This document shows, piece by piece, positions 23,497 to 34,740 of a stretch of 64,000 bases of DNA. Location: NCBI GenBank assembly GCA_027574665.1, contig CM050654.1, forward strand, positions 13,572,142 through 13,636,141, read 5' to 3'. Each line of letters starts with the position of its first letter. Positions within the stretch are counted from its first letter, which is position 1. The notes beneath the pieces were generated by a model, which saw only the letters and a list, made by a program, of their open reading frames with translations, made no database searches and had not been told where the DNA came from. A program made the position numbers and the translations under genes. This DNA comes from Rhynochetos jubatus. Lineage: Eukaryota; Chordata; Aves; Eurypygiformes; Rhynochetidae.

Positions 23497-26400
23497 AAAT
23501 TACAGGGGTCTTATGTCTCAAAGTAATTTTACTTTATTAATTTTTGGTGCTGATGGAATCCTAAGCAAATGCATTATTTGGTGAGTTGAGGGGAAGAAGG
23601 AAGAAGTAAAGAAGAGGCAGCAGTTGTCAGATGGAGAGCCTTTCTAAAAAGCTTTAGAATGAACTTAAAGGAATGGCCAACATAGACAAGAACAGTATTT
23701 CTCTGTAGATGCAGTTCTTTCATCTTTTCTGAGATGTCCCCTGTGACAGGAGTTTGTGAGAAACTAATCTGCCGTCAGTTGTCAAACCTGGATGTGAACA
23801 ACGAAATGGAGAGGGGAAAAGCTCTCATCACCTTGCTGCTCATCTACATCTCTCTTTTTCCTGTAGCTTCTGCTGTCTGGCTGAGCTGGGGTCAGCACTG
23901 TAACTTCTGTCCTTGGGCTGGAGATGGGCCATGGGTTCTGTGCTGTGAATTGCACTGACTCTGAAAATGACATCAGGGACCATTATCCAATGATCTCCTG
24001 TAGTAAAGCCCTGGATGACTGGGATAACTTAAAGGTCACACAGCTATGTACAGACACCTGCACTGGGTTAGCTTATGGCATCTGAGCCATATGGCACTGC
24101 AGTGTGGTGCACAGGTGTTTCCTCATTCTAGATATATCAGAAATACAAAGTGGGCATAAAACTGGAGAGGCAAGTTCTCTGTAGAGTGCTAATGAAGCTT
24201 CCGCAGAAATTCTGTATCTGATTCTGGTAGACTAGTTTTTAGCCTGCCAGGAGGACAGACCTTGAAAAATACAACTCTTTTATCATTCAGTCCTGAGGAA
24301 ATGTTTGCCCCAATACCTTCTGAGTTCTTTATGTACAGAATTCCCTTACTTTCTTTCTTCAAAGTATTCAGTTGAAGCACTGAGCTGTGTCAAGGAGGAT
24401 CTTGCTTTGAAATCATTAGATAGATCAGATTCAAATCACACTGATAGCTCTGTAACATACCTAATTCTTTCTCTTCCCTTGGCCTCTTCCTCAAAGAGAA
24501 ATGCCCTGAATTAGAATAAACAGCTTTTTGTTTATCTGGAAGAATAACATGAAGACCCATTTATTTTCTGTGTAGTTGTGAGCCATATCTCAGGACTGGA
24601 ACGCCAGTTTCATTGCCTGTATATGCTAGGATGTAAGTGACTGCAGCACACAAACAATAGAATTTTATGGATGTCATTCTCCAGGTAAGAAATCAGGATA
24701 TTACACCATCTCTCTTTGTTCTTCCCTTTCCCAGTGTGTTCCTGTATGACACAGGACTGGGCAGAGTACCCCAGGCTGATCAGGAACCCGTTGCCAACCT
24801 CTGCTATGGGTATTGACCTTCAGAGGAGCTCATCAGTCTCTGTTAGCAAGAGTGATGTGTGGAAGCAGAGCTTGCTGCCAGTTCTGAGCAGATTGACAGC
24901 TGCATCAGTGACAAACAAAAAACTCCATGTCATTTCAGATGCAAACCTTGCTTAGAAAACAATTCTCAGCATACTGAGCTCATAAACACTCAAGATTGAG
25001 ACGCTAGAAATAAGAGCAGATACGTCTACACCTTCCGCTCCCATTGCCTAGAAGAATTCAAGCTTTCTGAGGAGCTCTCCAAATTGATCCACATAGCGTC
25101 TACAGAGCTGAGCAGGCAGAGAAGGTGAATGGTGTTGGCAGCCGGGCAGGGGGCCAGCTAGCTGTTCTCTTCCAGGCTTTCACGGCTGCACAGAGCAGTG
25201 TCTCCCTGTACCACTTAGTAAATTTATGACATCACCAGCTGTTACCAGGGAAACATAGAAACTACAAATTTGGATCTTGGCAGCTAGGTGTAAAGAAGAA
25301 ATTTCTTGCTCTTTTGGGGGTCAAAAAGGAAAGATGCAACAAATTCCAGAACAGCTTTGAATTGGAACCAAGTTGGGGCAGGTTAATAATTCCAAAACAA
25401 ACGATTATAGCTGCTGAAGTGCCAGTGTGGTCCTTATTATGTCACTTACAGAAAACAGACATAGGAGATCAAGTGCAGGACCTCTAACCATGCAGCTTAA
25501 ACGTATCTTTCAGACATATAAGATCATTATTGTTGACTTACACCTTCAGTTCTGACCAGTGGATTTATCAAGTTGCTTTTAGAGATGTGATATCCTCTGA
25601 CTAATGATTTTTCAGAAAGTGCTGATAATTGCTGCTTCTGGAGAGAAAGTTTGCATGTGTTTCACAGCAAAGAAAGTATGTAGGGTTGAGTTTTGGTAAA
25701 ATTGTGTGCAAATACCATTACTGTTGTCATGAAATAGGTGCTTTTTATAGCTTTAAAAAATGTGGTGGGGAGGGTGAGAACTGATGTCTTTAGACATGCA
25801 TTTTATGCTTTTAAGTGCTAAGGATTTTTGAAGTTACAGAAATCATATTTTTGTAATTTAGTAACATTAGCTGATGTTATATTTATGTTGCATGTTTAAG
25901 TAAAAACACTGCTTTTCAAATGGATGATTATTAAAGTATTGAGTACTTGAGACCCAGCTGATTGATATGAGGTCTTGCACAGGCCTGTTTGATTTCATTC
26001 ATGTTGCACAAGATACATAGGATTGGTGTGAACTTGAGTTACCCGCAAGTGCCTGTATCTTTGCTGCAAAGGCAGATGGAGCAGGCTTGAGTGAAGACTC
26101 AGGTCTGGAATTGCAACAGCTACTTTGTCTCCAGTCATAGCTGCAAGGCTGTCGGCCTTCCACCTGGAGACCCCCTGTCAGAAAGGTAGAGCTTGCTATG
26201 CTCACCAGATGTGTGGGAGATCTGAGATAACCCGCATGGAGTGTTAAGGACCTATGGGCTCACCCTATTTGGCTGTGTCTGCACCAAAGAGCAAAATTGC
26301 ATAGAAAAAAATCCCTGTGTTGGTAATCTGGTGTCAAATACATCCATGAGAGGGGTTATGATGTGTACACTGAGCAGCATTTCTAGCACTGTTCCATAAC

Positions 26401-28544
26401 TGTCTTGAAAAGCACAAGAATGCAGTTTTTTCTGTGTCCTCCATATTAAAAAACAGTCTTTCCCTTGTTCTTTTGGTGGCCTTGAATCTTGAGATTTCTA
26501 CGCCACAAGAACAGTTTGCATAAGGTCTGGATCTTGTTACCTGGAACAAGATGGTTCAGTGTTCCCGGTTGTGCCTTGTTCCAGTGGGATAATGACCACG
26601 GAAACTGCTGAGCCATGGATAGATTGCAGGGAGAAGTCATGAGAAAGCATCCAGAGTCATCTGCCCACATGCTGTGATGCTGGCTCACATTTCCAAAGCA
26701 GAGTTGCAGACAGGAGATCATGAGTGCTCGAAAGAACTTAGATATCTATACAAGTTCCTTTTTTTTATCCTTTGTAGTGAGTCACTCTGAAAGGCTCCTT
26801 TTTTGGTCCTCTTCAGTTAGGCTGCTGGTTCCTTTTGCTTGTATGTCCTGAGACTTGTGACCGGGACTACAGTGACTACAGTGACTGCAGCCCCACTGGG
26901 GCTGTCATCATGGTTTTTATTCTCTCTGGAATGGTGGAAATGTCAGCCTTCCCCACTTTTCTTTTTTTAAGTGTATGAAAGTTGCTTCCGAAGAGGAAGG
27001 AATTTACTTCTTGCAAAAAGTCATGTACAACCAGCATGAGTTGCAGGCTTTCAGGTTGCAGGTATGCTCTGGAGTTCCCATGGGGAGGAGAACATTTTGG
27101 TTTGTGTGGTAAATTCATGGTACTTGCAATCTCTGCCATGGTCTTAAAACTAGGTACACTCCTGCATGTCCATCCCAAGTACACTCTCCAAATGTTGGCT
27201 CCTCTGGAGCTACTCGAGTACCCACAAGTACTGTGGCCCTGCGTGAGCCCCTCACAGACCTTTAGAAAAAGAAATGAAGATGACAAGCATGCATTAATGA
27301 GACCAGTGTATGGTATTCATTATTTCATATACACTGGCACTTGTAAATTACTGCAGGGCACCTTCACATTTGTGCTGATGCTCTTCCTATATGTGGTGAA
27401 GTGGAACAGGAGGGGCAGTTTAATAGGGCATACAGGGACAGAAAGACAAGGAGCTGCTACGTCATGCTCTCCTTGGCATAAACATATTGGCTGCTGGACT
27501 CAGAGAAAGGGTAGTGAAGGGAACTCAGTGAAGAGTATCCTCAGACAATAAACTAATTATTTTTTTCATGCTTTCATCCTCCTTTTTCTGAGGAGGCAAA
27601 TGCAAAGAATTTTTCACACTTAAACCTGAGAGTCATACATATTACACATGTATTTGTTGAATTCAACTGGATGGGAACCCTGTTCCCTGAAGAACACAGT
27701 TGTGAAGAGCCAGAAAATAGATCATTACATCTGGTAACTGCATTGATGTGAGCGGGTAACAGCAATGGACACGGTATGATTCTCTCCATTCTCTCTGGGT
27801 TGCACTGTGATGAAAGAGATGATGAAATTCTATGCTATGCAGATTGTGATGATGATAGATGAAAGCCCCTCTAAAGATGACATTTTCTTGTTCTCTCTCT
27901 TGACCTTCTGGTGTATGTTGAATCTTGGTTGCTGACTGTGGCAACACAGATAATCAAGTTTTTAAAGGCTCTAATTCATAAATCTAATAACGCTACTGAA
28001 AGAAGCTGAGGTGTATTCTCTTCTGACAGAGATTAATTAATGGAACTGGTATCACATTTTCCCTGTAAAATAGCTAATTCTGCAGCAGAGCTGTAAAAAG
28101 GGTCAGGGCTGATTTTTCAGGCTCCAATGGGCTGACCATTAGGAAGGAAGCCTTCCTGCTGCCTCCAGTAGGAAAAAAGGGACACTGTGTGAGAGATGCT
28201 TTTCAAAGTAGTGCCTCATCTTCAGCCCTATGACATTGAGGGGTTTGGTGGTGTGCAGCTAGGAATACTTAGTGATGTCACTAAGGCAATGTGCTGTCTG
28301 TGAGCTGACATGGGCCAGCTTTGAGTTGTTATGCTCCTCAGAAGGGACTTTGCCAAAAAAGGAGAAGAATTCATCACCTATTAGAACATATTTTGGCTGT
28401 ACTAGGCAAGCAATTTAGTAGAGCCTGTGTATATAAGTTCTGGCAGTCTTTGAAATGAAAGAAGTAGCGTTGCTTTGTGTGCACTGAAGAATTTTTGCTA
28501 TTGACTTTACTGGAGCGATGATTCTTTACCTGATCCATATCCAT
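23494..28544. other. Unique sequence, no gene recognised
   Basis: Mixed, CpG-poor DNA. A 189-codon plus-strand frame (26982-27551) overlaps a 136-codon minus-strand frame (26876-27286), and neither has a recognisable domain. The block at 27970-28080 (GAGATTAATTAATGGAAC) is AT-rich and may be a short conserved element. I see no defensible gene. Confidence 0.5.
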
Positions 28545-28623
28545 AAGGGCCTAAAGTGCCCTTAAAAGGGCTACTGCAAATGTATAAATCGTAGTCACAA
28601 TCCCCAGTTGACATGACAACTGG
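28545..28623. other. Cluster of small inverted repeats
   Basis: AAGGGC (28545-28550), GCCCTT (28558-28563) and AAGGGC (28566-28571) can form two mutually exclusive hairpins. A separate perfect stem CCAGTTG/CAACTGG spans 28604-28623 with a 6-base loop. The function is unknown; they could be chance or a decayed palindromic element. Confidence 0.5.
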
Positions 28624-28751
28624 CACCACTCCTGCTTAGGATCCAGCTCTGCAAACCTGTAGCCCTCTGTCCATGCCACACTCAGTACTCACTCATGAGA
28701 TTCCTTTGTCCCTGCCTTTTTTTACTGGAACTTTTGTTGACGATAAAGAGC

Positions 28752-28775
28752 TTTTTTTTTTTTTTTTTTTTTTTT
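28752..28775 (+). repeat. Poly-T tract (T24)
   Basis: Twenty-four consecutive T. It could be the A-tail of a minus-strand retroposed sequence, but the bases to its right show no family I recognise and no flanking target duplication is obvious. Confidence 0.9.
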
Positions 28776-29245
28776 AAGAAAAAATGTTTGAAGGCAAAAT
28801 ACACTTCTGGGTACTTAGTGTTTCAGTGTTTGGGCTTCAAACACTCTGCGACATGCTGATTTGTTTAATAGCTACAGTCCTTGCTGGAATGTTTTTAAAT
28901 TGCGTAAACATTCCTACTAGTTTTATGGGGTTTAAAACTGTTTTTTTTATGCGGGTACAAATTTAAGTTGACAGTGTACTTTCCAAGCTTCCATTAAATA
29001 GGGCCAACTTGTTGTTGATAGAGGAATATCTCTGAAATAGCTTTATGATGTCTTGCAATGGAAGACTTTTCATTAACTCCGATTAGAAAAACAGCCTAAC
29101 ATATATTTGTACTCCTTTCATCAGTTCTTACTGTTCCCTGATGTCCGTGGGACTCCTGCTGGTTGAAAGGGGAAGAGAAGTGTGTGAAAAAGTACAGGGA
29201 TAATTCAAGGGAGAAAGGAACGTATTTTCACTGTACGTAGTGTTT
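28776..29245. other. Unique sequence left of the LTR
   Basis: AT-rich unique DNA with no recognised exon or repeat; a 60-codon frame at 28784 has no known domain. It ends at the left copy of the LTR target duplication. Confidence 0.5.
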
Positions 29246-29250
29246 GCCAG
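29246..29250. repeat. Left target-site duplication of solo LTR
   Basis: The five bases GCCAG immediately precede the LTR and are repeated exactly after its end at 30046-30050. A 5-base duplication is usual for class III (ERVL-type) elements. Confidence 0.8.
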
Positions 29251-30045
29251 TGTCGTGGTTTAACTCCGGCTAGCAAAATACCACGAAGCCGCTCTCACAA
29301 ATCCCCCTCCCCTCCTCCAGTAGAGGGGAAGAATCGGAGGAAAAAGAAATAAGGAAGCTCGTAAAATTCAGATAAGAACTATTTACTAATTAAATCTAAA
29401 TCAATATATACAGGTACTACTGCTAATAAATACTTAAAATAGTAGAAAATGAAACATATAGTACAATATATACAATATGATACAATTTCCCACCATCCAC
29501 TGACCAATGCACACCCAGATGTTGAGGAATGAAAATCAGACCCCGAGAGCCCGAGACCCACAGCCCGAGAGCGATCGCAGCCCGAGAGCCGCGGCCTGAA
29601 GGCCGGAGCCCGGGAGCCTACGCAGCAGATTCCGAGCAAACCTTATCACTGATAACACGGCCAGAAAAGTCAAAACAATCCACCAGCTCCCACACGAATG
29701 AGCCAGCACAGGAGCTGGCAAAGCAGCTAACGCAGGAGGGTTAGCAAGTGCCCAGAGAGACGAGCAAGGGAGTAAGGGAGAGAGAGAGAAGGGAAGAGTA
29801 ATGGCTACCGGACCCTCTTCCCCACCCAAAGAGACCGGAACATGACGTACTATGGGATGAAATACTTCCTTGGTTAGTCTGGGTCAGCTACAGTATCCGA
29901 AGCAGACAAAAGACCTTGAGTTCAGTACAAGCCATCCCCAGCACCAGCTGAGGCCTTATCAATGTTTTCACTTACTGTCCAGCAACAGAGTTCCCTGGCA
30001 ACCAGAGTAAAGGGAGTTAGCCCTTTCCTGACTGAATCCAGCACA
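29251..30045 (-). mobile_element. Solo LTR of an avian endogenous retrovirus (ERVL-like)
   Basis: A 795-base element begins TGTCGTGGTTTAAC and ends CCAGCACA, so it has TGT...ACA termini, and it is flanked by exact GCCAG duplications. Both ends and internal phrases (AGATAAGAACTATTTACT near 29371, GGTTAGTCTGGGTCAGCT near 29873) match an LTR family common in neognath birds. In that family the transcriptional sense reads from 30045 down to 29251. No gag, pol or env segment, primer-binding site or polypurine tract flanks it, so the internal part was lost, most likely by LTR-LTR recombination. I see no TATA box in the sense orientation, though a CRE-like TGACGTA lies at about 29844. Four CCCGAGA copies (29542-29588) form a GC-rich block. 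Orientation and family are inferred from resemblance; the boundaries are seen directly. Confidence 0.85.
29542..29588. repeat. Short CCCGAGA direct repeats inside the LTR
   Basis: CCCGAGA occurs four times, interspersed with GCGATCGC at 29571. This is an internal GC-rich expansion of the LTR and probably lies around the R/U5 portion in the inferred sense orientation. Confidence 0.8.
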
Positions 30046-30050
30046 GCCAG
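30046..30050. repeat. Right target-site duplication of solo LTR
   Basis: GCCAG here is identical to 29246-29250, which fixes the right boundary of the LTR at 30045. Confidence 0.8.
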
Positions 30051-30362
30051 TTACTGTTGTCATGCAGCCACCAAAGATCTTGGCATTGACACTTCACACT
30101 TGTAGGTTGCAGTATGTTGGTGCTTTCCTTACACAACTATGTTTTACCTCTCTTCAAGCGTGTCAGGGCTGCTGTAAAAGATCAGCACAGAAAACTTCTG
30201 CAACTGCACCATCTGGCTTCAGTTTTCCTTAATTTGGTGTCAGCCAAGTCCCTACAATCCAGATGATTAAACGGGACAGAGCTAAACCTGCTGCATTTGG
30301 GGGATTTAGGCCTACCTTTTCCCCATGTAAATGCTGACCTTTTGAAAATGAGCTGCTTGCTT

Positions 30363-30378
30363 CCCCCCCCCCCCCCCC
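30363..30378 (+). repeat. Poly-C tract (C16)
   Basis: Sixteen consecutive C on the plus strand (G16 on the minus strand). Such runs can fold as quadruplex on the G strand and are prone to length error in assemblies. Confidence 0.95.
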
Positions 30379-30379
30379 G

Positions 30380-31689
30380 AAAGTGAAACATAAAGCAAAT
30401 GTTTGCTAATTTTATCAGCGGAGACAAATTCCATGCATTCTGGCTGATTTTGACTGACAAAAAAATTATTCTAAAATAATGAGAGCTTGTAAATGACACT
30501 GTATGTCACTGTAACAATAGCAGCGAACTTGGCTTTTTGCAAAGTATATGTTTTCTCACACCATTTCAATCTAATAAGCAAACACTGATCATAATGACCT
30601 TGGGAAAATATAGCCTAACGAAAGTAGTGGATGTTTGTGACTGTTTTGAAATCTCCTGTCTGGAGCAGTTTCCTGTTGAGGAATGTTGCAGTTGCATTAC
30701 ACCCTGTGGTAGGGTTCTCTCGCTCGCCCTGTCTTCCACCTGGGTCCCGAAGGCTCTAAAGAGGGAGCAGCGGTGGCTTCAGACCCCTCTGCTGAGGAGC
30801 TCCCCGGGGAAGGAAAATGTTCATAAAATATTGGTGTAACTGTTATCTGGTTGTCTGCGGGCTTACGGGACTAAACAGAGTTGGGGGGCGTACAGCATGT
30901 GCCGTGTTTACCTGTTTCCTCTGTTCCCACTAGCATGACTGAGCCTTGGAAACAGTTACTTAGGGAGGGATCGTTGGGATGCTCGATGACCTGCTGAATT
31001 CTTCCTTGTCTAGTTTCCCTTGGCTAGGTTGCCTCAAATTATCACTGAACTTTATAATTTTTATACACACACCCCCTTTTAAATCCATATAGATGACAGT
31101 TTTCATGCGGAAAATGCAGTTACACACTTCTTAGGCTTTGCAGCTGGTTGAGCACTGGTGAAGGAAATTCATTTGGTAACTGAATACCAGGGAAAGGATA
31201 GAGCTTGGAAATACAGTTTCTGATCTTTCTTGTAGATATTCCCATTGGACCACGCAAAGAATTCTTTCCATCTATATTGTGAAAGAAATGGGAGAATACA
31301 ATGGTTTTCTAAAAGGCTTTTAAAATTAAAACCTTTGAGAGCTTAATTAAATGTACTGTGAGAAAAATATGTGGTTCACTTACAGCTATTGACTTGAGGT
31401 TTACACATTATTGCCAAGTGCTGGAATGAATAAAGCTTTAATGCTGAAATCAGAGAGAATTGTTTTGTGCATTTTTTATGTTGTAGCATTAAGAAAATAC
31501 ATACTTAGATTCCATGTATATACTAGACAGTTTTTTGGATTGCAAGTAACGAAGCTGACTTGTTTAAAACTTGCATTCCTCTTAAGAGAAATTTTTAAAT
31601 CACTCCTTTGAAAGATCAGGAATTTTTAAGGATTGTATGGGCTTTATATGAAGAATGGCTTCTTGTTAAATTTATATTTGGTTTGTAAT
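30380..31689. other. Unique AT-rich sequence, no gene recognised
   Basis: Mostly AT-rich, CpG-poor DNA. The 31200-31690 part is especially AT-rich and free of repeats and may be conserved. No exon is recognised. Confidence 0.5.
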
Positions 31690-31979
31690 CCTGACACGTA
31701 CAGTTGAGGTGTGGCCATTTCAGCCTTACGCTGGATGCTGCGTTTCTGTTTCGCCTTGCTACTGGATTCTGCAAGACACGCTGCAGACGCCTTAGCAGAG
31801 CTCGGGTTCACCGCAGTGTGCATCCTTCCTCCCGTTTATAACTGCGGCACACCTGCTTGGCCGCGCATTGTTACGTGTTCATTTTTTCCGTGCATGCCTT
31901 AAAGCCCTCATTCTGAGGAGGAAGCCGCCCTGTACTTCCACGGACCACTTGCACGTCCTTCGCAGCATGTTTTCCCGCT

Positions 31980-32600
31980 GTGACTTTCGGTGTTCCCCCC
32001 GCGCTGGAAGGGGAAAGGGCCCTTTAGAAGGCAACCCTCGGCTCTCCAGCGGGTGCTTGGCGGCCGCTGGCCTCGCCTGCCCCCTGGCGGCGCGCAGCGC
32101 AGCGCGCAGCGGCCGAGCCCCGGCGCCGGCGGAGCCCCGGTCCCGGCGGAGCCCCGGCCGCGGGGCTGGGGCCCGTCCCCGTGGCCGCGGTGCGGGGTCG
32201 GACGGCAGCTGCTCCGCCGGGGGAGCCTGGGCCACGGGGCTGCGGCCGGGGCAGGCAGCTCCCGCGGGTGGCCGCGCTGAGCCGTGTCCCGCCTCGTCCG
32301 TGTCTCGGCACGGGCAGGTGCGGCTGGTGACGCGGGGCCAGGACGTGGCAAGTGCGGGTGGCAGCGCGAGGCAGGCCCGGGGGCAGGCATCGACTCCCAC
32401 CTTCGGGCACTGGCGCCGACAGGCCACGTCTGTGCCGTAGGGACCTGCCCTCCCGCCGCAGGCGATGGGCAGTCCGGCACCCAGAGTCCTAGGCCTGCCC
32501 AGAGTGCCGGGGCTGGGGTGGATCGGGTTTGCCCCTCGGGCAGCTGAAGCCAGCGCGGATGGCTGGTTTCGGTAGGCTTCTCTGCGCCAGAACCCAGCAA
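31980..32600. promoter_or_regulatory. CpG island 1
   Basis: About 64 CpG are counted by hand in 31,981-32,460, close to the number expected from base composition, and GC is very high. A 17-base-period duplication (CCGGCGGAGCCCCGG at 32126-32140 and 32143-32157) lies in its core. Open frames of 190-256 codons cross it on both strands but are explained by the lack of stops in GC-rich DNA. It is most likely a promoter of an unrecognised transcript or an orphan island; direction of transcription is unknown. Confidence 0.8.
32126..32157. repeat. Two-copy 17-base tandem duplication in CpG island 1
   Basis: CCGGCGGAGCCCCGG occurs at 32126-32140 and again at 32143-32157, separated by two bases. It probably arose by slippage in very GC-rich sequence. 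Confidence 0.9.
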
Positions 32601-34681
32601 CGGTTTGCAAGTTGCACCTCGCAGGGATCTCCATGGAGCAGCTTCAGGTGTGGAAGATGGAAACCAGACATTCTTCAAGGAAGAACAGAACTACTGGTAA
32701 ATGTGTCTGCAACTCCAGACAGATGAAGATATTTTCACAACAAGACAGGGGGAAAAAAGGCATAAAAAGGACACTGAGCACCCTAGTTCTGCGCTGTGAC
32801 TTGGGGAACATTACACCACAGCCCCACACTGAGACAGAAGATGCATTGTTAGATGTAACGAGACAGGCTGGGAAGAAAAACTGACCAAAGACAGAGGAAC
32901 ATATCCAGAGAGCTGGGGCAGACAAAAATCTCCAGGGGGAACATCACAGAGGCTGACCTCGTGATGGCCTTTGCTTAAATGGTGGGAAGATCTGGGAAAA
33001 ATACTTTTTAAAAAACCTATAACCCTCTGAGCCTCTGTGTGGAACTATTGTGTTGGAAATGTCAGAACACTTTAAATCACAATTAATTTTAAAAGTTGCT
33101 TAGATTAACATTTAAAATTATTGCTAGCGTGTTTCAGTTTTCCAGAAAATTATTCTTTTATTTCAGAACAGTTTTTGGTGAGTATGTTGCATGAGGATTG
33201 TAGACATGCACGTTCCAGCCAAGCGTTTTGTAGGTCCTTAACCCTCTCTGGTGTTAGCTTCATCATAAAGACCACACAGGGAGATCCGACATTCATGACC
33301 TGAGCTTGTTCGTTGGGAATGTGCCTACTTGTTTGTCACTAATGAAACACGATGTGCTCTCAGCACTGAGCTCTACGCGGACACGTCACCTATATAAATG
33401 CCTGGGGTTTGCAACGCTAGTTTTCCTGTTTCAGAGCTATACCACCGACGGGAGGAATACACGTCAGCGCTCAGCATCTCTAGTGCTAGTTATATTTGTC
33501 ACTAAGTTGAGAGTAAAGGATGTGTAGGTATGTACTTCTGGCATATCCCAGCAGCACTTTCTGTGAGTAACCGAGCTGGAAGCAATGTATTTCTCCTTCT
33601 GTAAAAAGTGTAGTTTCTGTCAGCAAGTATGCCAATAGTTTGGCCTCCCCAGCTCCTTTTTCTGTGACTGTTTGTCTTGGCTGTCTCACGAATTTCCAGT
33701 GATTTTAACCCTCTAGTGAAGAGATCTGGGTAAAGCTGGCAGGGAAGTGCTGACCTCAGAGGGGATGTGACAGCAAGCTGAGTGGACAAGGGTGAAGCGA
33801 GGAAAGGTGATCCATGTGGCCTTGCTTTGGTAAGTCTCGTCCCAAAAGCTGTCTCCCACCGAGGACTTGCACGCTTTTGGCTAATCCTCCTTGGCGTGTG
33901 ACAGCAGAAAGCTCCCAAGAGCTGGAGGGTTAGTGGGTGGGATTAAGGTCTGGCTACCGTAGGACCATCTAAATCAGTACTGCTCTGGATTTTACAAGGG
34001 GTATAGAAGAACCAAACAGTTCCTGCTGCCTTTAGGAATCAAGAATGGTCAGTGCCTGGGAAAATCCTTTTGCTGGTCTCTGTTGGTTTAAACTGTGTAC
34101 TAGATCCTCAGATACTAACATTGAATTTAACCTATTTTAGCTAACTTTGTTATATTTTCTGTTTGTTTTTAAGCATTCCAATTCTTTGAATTCACAGCTT
34201 ACCTAAGAGGAGAGATTATCAGAGAGAGACTCTAAACTGCTGGGCTTTCTCTCAGGGTACAAAAGATGGGGAGCAGGAGGGCTGTGCTTCAGCAAGCACA
34301 TGCTAGGATCATACAGGCTGTGTTCCGCTACTGTGGCTTTCAGACAAGATCTGGCAATGTAGGCAGTTTTGGGCAGCCTCTTGGAGATTGTAAGGCTCCG
34401 GAGTGTGGCTTCGTTCCACAGGGCACCTTGGAGTGGGAATGTCATGCAACAGTCCAAGGTCCTGAAACGGTGCACCAAGACTTTTCCACTCCTATCCCTG
34501 CAAACCACTGACACTATTTTCCAGATCTTCTTTTGTAGGCACAAAGGCGTTTATGTTTCCTTTATTTCGCTCATCCTTTGCTTGGTGCAAGAGGCTCTGG
34601 TGTCAAGCAATAGCTGTCTTCTGACCTGGTGCTCTGGGGTTCTGTGCACCTCTAATAACTTGCTAACTATTTCTTTAAATA

Positions 34682-34740
34682 GAACTAACCTTCAAGTTGA
34701 ACTAAATTGAACTAACCTTAAATTAAATTGAACTAACCTT
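34682..34740. repeat. Three-copy short tandem repeat
   Basis: GAACTAACCTT recurs at 34682-34692, 34709-34719 and 34730-34740, with intervening AAATTGAA-type spacers. It is a small local duplication of about 21-27 bases. Confidence 0.85.

Noticed and set aside
23283..23540. 85-codon frame with a hydrophobic start and an IYIY run
   Set aside because: The IYIY run is the (AT)n microsatellite; no signal-peptide-bearing gene is supported.
26876..27551. 189-codon plus-strand frame overlapping a 136-codon minus-strand frame
   Set aside because: No domain or homology recognised, and opposite-strand openness points to chance.
28752..28775. T24 as the tail of a minus-strand processed pseudogene or retroposon
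   Set aside because: No recognisable gene-like or SINE sequence lies to its right and no target duplication was found.
29251..30045. Possible coding potential within the LTR (frames of 71-97 codons)
   Set aside because: These are inside LTR sequence; the element is a solo LTR with no retroviral gene.
31868..32678. Open frames of 190-256 codons on both strands across CpG island 1
   Set aside because: GC-rich sequence has few stop codons. The frames overlap on opposite strands, are arginine/proline/alanine-rich and show no domain.
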